Source: Apus apus
Taxonomy: Eukaryota; Chordata; Aves; Apodiformes; Apodidae
Reading direction: 5' to 3'
DNA: 64,000 bases
Assembly: GCF_020740795.1 (NCBI RefSeq)
Contig: NC_067286.1
Span: 38,454,503-38,518,502 of the forward strand
This document shows positions 53,901-64,000 of this stretch, piece by piece. Both the position numbers and the translations under genes were made by a program. The notes beneath the pieces were generated by a model that was not told the origin of the DNA, did no database searches, and saw only the letters and a list, made by a program, of their open reading frames with translations. Position 1 is the first letter of the stretch. Every line of letters begins with the position of its first letter.

Positions 53901-54899
53901 TAGTGTACACAAACTTTAATCTAATTGAAAAGGACAAAGATGCATAGCTGCTTATGGGCCTGTTTTGAAAAAATGGCCTTTGGTTTCCCAGTCACTACTC
54001 ATTTTTTTAATGGTTGTCCTCTAGCAATGAAATGTCACGTGGGCAGTGGTTTTCATATAAGTCTGTGGTGTTAACACAGAAACTCATCTAGTTCTCAGTA
54101 GAAGTTGTATTAGGTTCTTTTTTGCCAGAAAGGGATACTTTTTGGAAGAGACAAGTACATTAATTAAGGATGTGAAAAAACCTGACTGCAGTAGCTAGTG
54201 AAGGGTGTCAGGATTTCACATGTGAACATTTGAAGCCTAACAACAGTAAATCTGATATACAGATACTTCAGGTTTAATTTTCAAACCAGTTCTGTATTAT
54301 CATGTATTTTAGAGAAAAGATTCAACATGCACTGGTGCTCTGCTAAGTGTGTGGAGAGGCTGCAAAAGTGATCATCATGGACATTCTGTTCCTGCTGTAG
54401 AATGCATGACTCAGCCTTTAAAATCTTTGCATTTCTACTTCCAATTTAATATCTAAGAACAATGTTCCTACCCAGTTAAAGATTTTCAGGATCACTAATG
54501 TATTAATGAATGAATGCGCAGTGACAACATATGGTATGTCAGAACCTAAAGTTATCCATTCTTCATATAATATTTTCTGAAGGAGAATAATACTAGAAGA
54601 TATATAAAGTTATCCAAAGAACAGAGAATCCATTTAATATTTATTTAAAATTTAAATAAACAAAACTAGACAAAATATGAAATGAATGCAGTGTTACAAA
54701 ATGTAGAAAAAAAAAACCAAACAGGCCAGGAGCGTAACTTTGTGTTAAATATTTTCCTTAACTTAAGAAATTTGTATACCTCTATTTTTCTTGTAATGAT
54801 CTGATTTATCCTCACCATTTAGAAGTAAGCAAGCAGGCAGAAGGCTGCTTTTTAGAATTTTTACATCACCATCTAACCTTTTATTATTTATGTGCATAG

Positions 54900-55095
54900 C
54901 ACAAGTTTATTTTTGGTTGTGGCTAGGGGAGTTACTGAAAGCTGACCATTCTCCGAGCCAATTGAAACGGTCTGTTCTGCCAGCTCTTAGGGCCAGGGAA
55001 TCGCTCTGCTGGCAGGAGCACCTGGCATTTGTCACGGAGGATATTCCCTTATGGTGTTCAAGCCATGCCATGATCACTTTAAATACTTCAGATTA
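54900..55095. promoter_or_regulatory. Candidate conserved noncoding element
   Basis: A block of near-balanced GC in AT-rich intron, with CCGAGCCAATTGAAACGG near 54954-54971 and TCTGCTGGCAGGAGCACC near 55005-55022. CpGs are retained and no repeat is recognisable. A 68-codon frame crosses it but shows no domain and no splice-site pair. A regulatory role is a guess from composition. Confidence 0.3.
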
Positions 55096-58000
55096 ATGTG
55101 TACTGAAAAAGAGAGAAAGAATCCCTGACAAGCAGTGTAGTATTAACGGAGCTTTGTGAAGCTATACTGAAGATTACTGAAGAGTTGGCTTTTCTTCTGT
55201 CAGGACAGAGGTACAGTAATTCCATACTCGAACATACGTAATTGAATTTTACTTTATAATGTATCCTGAAGCATCATTGCTGACCGATTCAGACTCCCGT
55301 CAAAGCTGACAGAAGTCAATCATTGGAAAGACTCTCAGTGATTTCAAGTGATTTGGGATAATGTTCTTAGTCTAACTTTCTTAAAAACTCTCATTCAGTG
55401 GTAGCTTTGATGTGTTTCATGTTATTAACTAGGCTCGAAGGTAATAAAATCAATACATTTTACTTTGATTTTTTTTTTCTGATAAATTACTAGGATAGTC
55501 ACAGTGCTTACTAGATAGAGCCTGTGAAATGATTTACATTACTTCCCAGAAATGGAGAGTGATTTCTGAAGGTTAGGACAGCAAAATACTTTTCACATCA
55601 TACGCATAAGAAAATCTGTAAAAAAGTGGAGTATCAAATAGGCTGGCAAATATTTTTGTAGGAATTTCCAAAACATAAACTGTCCGTGTTGTGTGTTTTA
55701 CATCATCTCCAGGTGTCATGTGACTATGGATACATTTTGCAAAATTGTTAACCCACATTAACTAAAAAGTTTTGTTGGTTTTTATAAAATATTTTATTTT
55801 TCATCAATAAAGAAAGTTGAATTATTCTAATTCTTAACCATCCAACTGATTGCTAGTTACTTATGTTTGGTCTGTCTGGTAATACCACCATTAATTTATG
55901 TGAATTTCTCAAAGGGTGTCCAGCATACTTCACAGGTTTAAGTATACCTTTCGCTGCTGTACCTTGGGCTCACAGTCTCCTGTCAGTAAGTTTTTCTCTC
56001 TTTCTGAGCAATACAAAGGCACACAACGCAACAGCTAGGGAAGATTTTCATTAAAACTCTCTTAAAAGTAAGGTTACATGAGACATTGTTGCTCTGCCAT
56101 TACCTTCTGTGTCTCTTCATAATTTGATTTGCATGGAAGATGCAGGAATTCCCCAAACACCATCATATTCATGATAGTCGCTTTTGTTAATTTCTTTGGT
56201 GGGAAAGCTGTTGCTTATTTTTGTCTTGACATTAGTAAGTAGGGCTGGATTATTAGTTTATGTTACAAACTATATCTCCATTGGCTCCAGTCTTGAGTTG
56301 TCAGTTTGCACAAGCTGAGTATTCAGCTGAGTATGTGCAGTGCAGCTAGGAAATCTCATTAAAAACCATTCCAACGTTCCTCTTCTGCTTCTTCTATTAC
56401 TCTCTCTCAGTTTGTACACATGGTTTTATGCCTTAGATGCAAAAACCTTCACTTAGTGTAGGTGTTAGAGTCAACATTTTATATAATGACTTGATATTAG
56501 TCACCAAAATAAGTTAGTCCAATAAGATGCTCAGGTCTTTTCAGAAGTTGGCCACTTACATTCAGGCCATCCGAATTTTTTTCATCACTTGAGATCTATC
56601 ACAGGTGAAATCAGTAAGAGGCAGTTCTTTGATTTCAATGAAAACTAGGGTAACACTGCCATTTCTGTAATTCCAATTTGTAGGTAGTTACTGGAATTCT
56701 GTTATATGCATTCACATATGTGAGCCTTAAAAACTATGAGATTTCTGTTCCTGACATATTATAAATATTTGGTATGTAGCAAGATATAGAGGGAATTGTA
56801 TCAATGCACAGTATGCTGTGACCTTTTATCTGTTGCTTTCCTCACTTTAGTTATTTTTTGTAAGCATCTATGGTGCTCTTTGAAAAGCCTATTTTCTACG
56901 TGTGTGGCCTTTAGCTAAGAGCAGTTTTCACAAAGATCTCTTTAACACTGCTGGCCAAATCCTGAGTAAGTGTATTTCATTGTTAACATTAGTTATTAAA
57001 AATGTTATAATTTGGTAGTGATGTAGAAGTTGGTAGTTTCTAAATACTCTGGGGTGTTGTTTTTTTTCTTTGAGGTCTTTGGATTGCTCTTTAACAAAGC
57101 TGTGTTGGAGCAAATCTATTTAATCCCTCCTTTTCTCTTTATATATAAGCAGTTTATTACACATGCAGACACCCACATCTATTTGAACCATAAAGGAAAT
57201 GATATTTTCATTCAAGTGTTATGAGAAGGTGAACTTCACTCATATTAGCTGAAACATGTTACTCTCTATTTTTGATCTCTCTGTGTTTGAAGAATAGGAC
57301 AGATTTGTTGAAATTTTCAGAAAGATGCTGATCCTATCTATGTTGGTCTAAGGAGGATCATACAGTTTTCCATTTTCTTAAGCGTTTGCTAGGAGGATGA
57401 GAAGTAGGAAGGGCCAGCCAGAACACCACAGGGACATGTATGTCATGCCTTCAGAGCCTCAGTGATGTCACCATGTGCTGATTTTGGGGTTTCTTTCTTT
57501 ATGCACACTTGCAAGAGAGTTGGCCATGGGTAGGTAGAAAAAGAGATAACTGAGAAACTGTTTCCTTTTTTCATGAAGAAGATAAAAAAAATCTAAAAGA
57601 GAATCACTTAGAAAATAGCAAGGCTGCAGTTACTAAAAAGTAACAAAGGTTCAGTTCAGATGATAAGTGAAAGTCCTGTTAGTCATAGGACTAACAAAGT
57701 TGTCCTCCACCAAGATTGTTCTCTTTTAGGGAGGAAATTGGATGTTATTTTAGTTTGTTTTGCTTCCTTTGTCTTAACACACTGTAAGCCCCGACCAGGA
57801 CTGGCCATTACATACCTCTTTATTGCCAGCCCACTGAATACTAGAGCTTGTTTAGCCTTTGGATACTCCTGGATGTTAATGGTTGGTAAAATAATAATTT
57901 TTTAAAAAAGGAAAAAAAAACACTTTATGAATAACTGGCTCTAAATTGAGGTCTAAATTCAGATGGAATGAGTTTTTCATTTTAAAGTTAGAGCGAGTTG

Positions 58001-60179
58001 ACTGGTTTGGCAGAAAATTTGCTAGGAAGTGGTTTTGGAATTTTGGTTTACTATTATGGGAGATGCTAGGAATTGAAACTGGGCTTTTCTTGAAATGCAA
58101 ATTTTTGCCAGGTGTTTTTGAGCATGGCCCTGGAAGCTCAGGAGATGTAGGTACTCACTGGTGTTTCCCACCCTTTTTTTGTGCAACTCTGTAGTTAAGG
58201 GGCCATCAGTCTTGAGTGGCTGATTGGAGAAACAGACGGTTCTTTCTTAAGTGAAAATATGCTTTCTCTGACTCAGATCTACCTTCTGGATTTCAATCGT
58301 AGTTGTCTGGAGTGTCAGGTTTGGTTAACTGTATATTCCTGGTGAATAGGAAAACTGGAAAAAACTCTTGCTTTTGTTTTTTTGTTTTGTGTTTTCTGAG
58401 GCTTGGATGGTTTTGTATTGAACTCCAAGAAGGCTATTGTGAAAGCTGAATAGGTAGCTTGAAAAATGTGAGTTATTATTGACTAGTAGGATTGGGTTCA
58501 GCATAAACAATTGGCCTGAAAGAAAGATCTGACTGAGAGAAACCAAATTTACAGGTTAAAAAACCCCAACAAACATTGCATGGATTCGATTGAGCTTTAC
58601 CTCATTTGAAAAAATAATGAAGAGCTGCATGTTAAATTTTCTACAATGTCATGAAGTATAATACTGAATCCAGTGTCATTAAATTGTAGGTTTTTGTTTC
58701 TTGTCAGCTACAACAATTTCAGCAGAGCACAATCCATGTGAAAGTATGAATAAAATTCAGGGAGTACCATCAAGGACTTCCGAGCTCAGGAAACTGAGTT
58801 TGGCAGTGCTAATTTGTATTAAAGTTGTTGTTGCATGACAGCAGGAAAAAGATTTAATGCTTGCCACCTGAATCAAGCTATGGAACATTGGTTTCTACAA
58901 CTGCCATGAATTTGAATCAAGGCCAATATCTCTAAATTTGAAATAAACTGATACTCTGTCTTGAAAGAAGATACAGGCCACTTATGTTGCAGAAGGTATT
59001 CAGGAAATAGATTTCCATTTATTTTTTAACAGTATATATCTTTCAGATTTTTAGGCAGTTTAGCTCTGGTCTTTTTGGGTTTTTCTCTACTCCAACAAGT
59101 AAGCAGCCTTTCACTCATTTGTTTATCAATGTCTAATTTTGAACGCGTACTGATTTGCAGAACACTACAGATGCTGGTTTTTCTCCCACTGTCACTATGC
59201 GGCTGCTTACCTTAATCTGAAAGTAATTTTTCTTTTGACTGCATTAATGGAGAAAATCAGATTTCAAGCCAAGTGGTCCAACTATGAAGCTTTAAAGACA
59301 TCAGATACAAAGCTTGTACCATGAGCCCATGTGTAACTGTCTCGCCTTTACAATAGCCTACAGTGTGATGCTACCTTTCTTTCTAAAGGATACCCAAATA
59401 CTTTACAATAAGCAGATACAATTTAGGATTTTTTTACTTCTCTTCAGAAAACATGCAAAATTTATATGAAGTTCTTTCCTGTACCTGGACTGGCTTTCAG
59501 TCTCCATATAAATACTACATATATGCCACAGAGATTATTTATCATTGTAACAAAAATGATTTGAGTATTTGCATAGTATCTGAGAATAGTGAAACAGGAC
59601 CCTTCATTCCTAAATGAAAATTAAATTTTGAACATTCTTCTATGGCTGAGTGCACAAGATCATGTGAAGTTTCAGGACTGGAGGTGTGAGGACTAAGTAA
59701 CAACAACAGTAAGTAGCAACACTTGAACTCAGCTGCTCTGTTTCTGCATGTGCCCTCTTATGAGTAGTTTCTGTTTTTTTATTGGGTACAGATAATAGAT
59801 CCTTTATGTGGGAATAACTTAATTCACCATTGTAATTCAGCCATCTAGGTTGAAATGTAGCAGCTGTTTCATAGCATGTAGGAGCAATACACAAAAATCT
59901 TTTGATGGAAGGGGAAGAAGATACGGTATGCATCTTGAAGTGCCCAGGAAACTTGCAGAGGTAGAAGGCAGGTGTTCCACTAAAATTATTTGATGTCTTT
60001 GTTGTCATATAACATACTTTCTTGGGTTGTCTTTCATGTGCCTGATGAAGCCCTGAGGATATACTCCATTTCAGCCCCGTTTTTAACCGCTTGCTATGCT
60101 CAAAGACACAGTCTCCTTGGTGAGGAGGATGGAATTCTCTTCAGAGCCTATCAGTGCTACTTCTTAATCGGCTGGAGTG

Positions 60180-60330
60180 GTGTTGGCATGATAACAAGAG
60201 GTACTACTCTCACCCCAGGTTATGCCAGCTTGGGAAGCTATAGAGAGGCTGGAAATTTAACCCAGATCTGTGACATGGTAATACAGAGCATTACCTTTAG
60301 GCTAGCAGGCCTAGCTACAGTCCATAGTTG
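60180..60330 (-). mobile_element. Possible ancient tRNA-derived SINE
   Basis: On the minus strand TAGCCTAAAGG (60304-60294) fits an A box and GGGTTAAATTTCC (60263-60251) fits a B box, about 42 bases apart. The arrangement and strand resemble the sequence near 22 kb. No tRNA acceptor stem is visible. The 113-codon frame on the plus strand across it has no recognisable domain. Confidence 0.4.
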
Positions 60331-63300
60331 AAATTTAAAGTGGTTTAAAAAAATGCATTCAATTTGAAATGCCCCAAGGTTCCTATCATTTGTAAAGCTG
60401 CATCTCTTTCAGAATATTATGACCGACATTGAATTTTTGCTTTTGGTGGATATGTTATAAATATGAAGAATGATAAACTGTAAGGGGGACTAGTCGTAGA
60501 ATATGATAAAGGAAAACTTGCGCTATCAAGTGTTACTGCTGTCATTTAAGTGGCTCCATAGCATTAAGGTGGAGGACAAATGCTGTTATTGAGCTTATGC
60601 CAGAGACTTCATGAAACAAAAATACATAGTTCATAATTTATGCATTCTTTTTTTAAAGGGTGTGGGAGGTAAACTTCCATTTCAATATTGTCTTTTTGCT
60701 GAGCATGAAAGCTGTTCTGTAATATTTTTCATATTTACGTGACTATGTAGTCTTTCCTTGAAATGCTTGCTGTTTTGTATATAGTACTAGTGCATTTTAG
60801 TAAGTTGTAATGCTTAAAATGATACATATTTTACCAAAACACGTAAGTATACAATATTGTTGCTTAACTTTAATGATACTATGTACTCCCTTCTAGTATA
60901 AAATGTCTGTATTATACAATGTGTTTACATTTTAAGTAGAAATAATAATTTTAAGAAGGCTGAATCACTAGTAGACAGAACAGTATGGGGCTTATGGGGC
61001 TTTAATTTTTTTTTCTTTTTGTGCTTTTTTCCTCCACAGCAACTCAAAAATAATGGGTGAGAAGCATGCAAGAACACTGCCCTGTTTAGAGTTCCGCTGT
61101 TCAGCAGTCCTGCTACAGCTGATAATCTTACACTATTTTTGCATTTATAACTGTTTTATTTGGACTGCTTCTCTGAAGTATTTTAACATTTCCTTCAAAA
61201 GCAGTCCAATTTTTTCCCCTTTCATACTGTAATGCTCTCTAATAAGCATATGGCACAATACCTGTGGTGGACATCAGGCTAACATTGTGCATTCAATACA
61301 TGCTGTTGTTGCTGTCTTAAAGTAAATCTATTATCATAGAACAGATTATTGTCTTTCCTGGGATAATTTAATTCATTTTGTAGAGTCAAAGGGGAGAGGG
61401 AGTAAGTGAAAAGGTGCTCTTGACTGCCAGTGCCACAAGCTCAACCTGTAGTTTGAAAGTCTAGTCTGTGTTCTTTCTGGTTCATGGATCGCCAATAATG
61501 AGGACTCCACAGTTGGAATTTGGCTGATACATGAGTCAGAACAGAATCCAGTGTGCTCTCCCATAGCTGTGCTGATTCTGTAAAAAAAAAAAAAGTAGAC
61601 ATTTTTTCCCACTAAATTCATAATAATTACTCTTAGAGAATGTAATGAGATGGTAACATGTTTGAAGAAATGTGTTAATATCTTTCCTTTTAAGTGGTGG
61701 TAACAGTTTCATCTCTTCCTGTCATTAATGCATTTGGAGAAGTGGATTAAGTAATAGATACACCTTGATATACTGTTAAATACCTGTTGGGAGCAGGTTT
61801 CCCTTCTTTCCACAGCACAAGACTTAGATCCCAGTTCCAAATTACACGTGGAGAGCCAAAAGTGTCCCAAGTCCTACCTTCTGGCAGAATATGCTTCAGA
61901 GGTATTTCTGCAGAAAAGATAGTAGGAACCAGGCTTCTTCTATCTGAATTTTGGTGGAGAGAGTAAAGGTTCACAGCACCCGTAGGTCTCTCAGGTCTTA
62001 TGACTCTGAAGTGTTTCTATCCATTGTTATGGCTTGTAGTTTCTTTCAGAGTAAATGTTTCTGTTTAACCTTTTTTAATATTGGCTATAGTATATGGAAT
62101 CTAGGTGCCCAAATAATCACAAAACTAAACAAAGTAAATACCAAAGCAAACCACCAACAGCAAATCACCCTCCTAGGCAAACATAGCAGTTTTTTGAGAA
62201 CTATATGCCATTTGTCTACTTGAGACATAGCATGTTTTTGGCAGAATATGTTGTAGCCAGTACTCTGTTTAGTAGATATGCAGGAAGAAAATGTTCATGT
62301 GTTTATTATGGGTGGTAAGGTGACATCCTTATGTTCTGTGTATTATATTATTATACATACACACACAAATGAGCAACATTTCAATCCAATAATAACATCT
62401 GATAGCATGCCCAACCTGAAAGTGTCTCTATTTCTATATTTACAGAACACAGAAGTTCATATGCTTTATGTGTTGTTACTTGCAATTGTGACAACAGTTG
62501 GAATTTCACAGTTCAAACAGGCTGTATGCATATATCTGTGCATGTGGAGTATGTATTTCTGTGCTGATAACATTTGACATTTTCTCTGGTCTAATGATGT
62601 CTTTGTTAAGGCTGGGTTTAGCTTCCTGAGTACATATCCATCTTCAAAATAAACAGCATTTTAAAAAGTGCTTGCAAAGAGCTTTCTTTTCCTCCTCTAA
62701 ATATAGCAATCCTCTTTTTCTGTCTCTCCCAGAGTTAAAATTTTCTGACACCCAAAATGGCAAGAACAAACCTTTGACTAATTATAGCTCTTTTGTACAA
62801 AAAGATGACACAGTTTTAAAGTTTGATGTCTTGAAGTTCTTCAGGGCTGGACTCAAAATACTGGATACCATTGGAAAAGAAGTTAAATACAGGGGTGTTT
62901 ATTCTTTTTTTTTTTGAGGGGTGGAATATTCTGTATTTCCAATATTTTTTTTTAACTTTCATAGAATCATAGTGTTGTGTAATATAATGTAATTTCATGT
63001 AGCAAAATATGAGAGCTTAGTGGAGTGGTCTAGTAATCTAGTATATTAGGATGTAAAAGTTTTATTTATTATAATTTCATCAGTTATCTTGAGATAACTC
63101 CCAACTTTGCTTCTCATAAGTGGAGTTCTCATTCCTGAATCATGCTGATGGTACTTTTAAGCAATTTTATAATGTTATGCCTTCCCTTTATATCCACACT
63201 TGTGAGCCTAGGTAGTAAAGATAGATTCCCTTTCTGCATAAAGTAGAGTTTCACACAATGAGAATTCAGAGTGTTTGCAGAAATGAAATTTATTGCCAGT

Positions 63301-64000
63301 ATGTGGATTTATTCTGTTGCAACCTTTTCCTGTTTCCTTTCTTCCGTAGTTGATTTTTCCCTTTCCTGTGTATAATTGGGAGTCATGAAACAGAATAACC
63401 CCACTAAAATTTACACCATTTGGTAACAGGGCAGTATTCTAGCCCTAACCAGGCTGCAGTGTGGAAATACAGGTCTTTGGGGTAGAGAAGATTTCACTTT
63501 TGTAAGGTGCAAAAGGGAATGAGGGGTGCATTTATGTTTTGCACCTTGGCCAAATAGTGGACTTCTCTGTGATGTGACCTATTAAGTTGGAGAAGCTTTT
63601 CTGTGTGGCTGCCCTGCAGTGCTGAAAGTAACTTATGAATGCTGTACTGTTTAAGAGCAGAAAGGTTTGCCTGGAAGAGAGCGGTGTGCCTGGGCCCCCT
63701 GCTATTGAGAAGATGCCAGTCAGAAATGAAAACGTCTTTCATGAAACTATAGTGAACTTCCCTGTGATACAGTACAATAATGCAAGGAATTTTTAGTCAA
63801 AACCTGTAAAAGTAAGTATAGTACCTTGGAAATGGCAATGAAGCACTTGGTTATAAGGGACCATTTTAAGAGGTTACTGCCAAAAATATGTGTGGTTTTG
63901 ACACAGTTTTAGAAGTGACAGGATTGAGGAGTTTAAGCCATTCCCCCCCAGCCCCCCCGCCCTTTGAGATCTCCAGTTTCTTTCGCCTTTTGGTTACAAC

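Larger units (their letters stand above)
31367..64000 (+). other. NPAS3: NPAS3 intron 1 (5' part)
   Basis: More than 32 kb without a further recognisable NPAS3 exon, consistent with the very large first introns of this gene in vertebrates. The first 750 bases belong to the CpG island; the rest is AT-rich. Contents: CA repeat at 31545-31596, possible regulatory blocks at 34300-34700, 43440-43650 and 54900-55095, two minus-strand CR1 copies (45.79-47.14 and 47.61-48.62 kb), a GGAA microsatellite at 49.4-49.6 kb, a CTA repeat at 50.97 kb, and a SINE-like sequence at 60.2 kb. Other stretches (32.2-34.2, 34.7-43.4, 43.7-45.7, 49.6-54.9, 55.1-60.1 and 60.4-64.0 kb) show nothing beyond short homopolymers and old repeat-like traces. 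The next exon, with the bHLH, must lie beyond the right edge. Confidence 0.85.

Noticed and set aside
59990..60331. 113-codon plus-strand frame
   Set aside because: No domain and no convincing splice context. It overlaps an old SINE-like sequence.
31367..64000. Second NPAS3 exon (ITAQHPLPNQ and bHLH)
   Set aside because: No sequence encoding these residues was recognised, so the exon is placed beyond the window.

Overview
The window is vertebrate nuclear DNA, almost certainly from a bird. CR1 LINE copies carry the avian 3' tail of degenerate ATTCTAT units, and a minus-strand LTR begins with the TGTCCTGGTTT start that I know from avian endogenous retroviruses. Open reading frames are short and rare outside CpG-rich DNA. 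No bacterial-style operon, CRISPR array or compact gene cluster is present.

The only protein-coding gene I can support is NPAS3, a brain-expressed bHLH-PAS transcription factor, on the plus strand. Two alternative first coding exons are readable. The upstream exon (27335-27492) ends in the peptide QGITSYQQ plus CG of a split Arg codon. The downstream exon (31317-31366) encodes MAPTKPSFQQDPSRRE plus CG of a split Arg codon. Both end in the same phase before a GT donor, so either can splice to the same next exon, which lies beyond the window. They sit in a CpG-rich promoter domain of about 6 kb (25.8-32.1 kb).

Layout: 1-744, part of an endogenous retroviral LTR on the minus strand. 745-25.8 kb, AT-rich 5' intergenic DNA with a 575-nt pyrimidine microsatellite, one CR1 copy, an old SINE-like sequence and several elements that look conserved. 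25.8-32.1 kb, the NPAS3 promoter domain with both first exons. 32.1-64 kb, the beginning of the very large first intron of NPAS3, with two minus-strand CR1 copies, a GGAA microsatellite, a second SINE-like sequence, an intronic TATA-box-like site and candidate regulatory elements.

I found no new multi-gene system. The most interesting points are the two-promoter architecture of NPAS3, a possible 29-residue N-terminal extension on the upstream isoform, overlapping upstream ORFs before the downstream isoform, and an intronic block at 43.4-43.65 kb that combines a TATA box, a POU octamer and a PBX/MEIS-like site. Calls of conserved elements rest on reading composition and motifs only; no alignment could be run.
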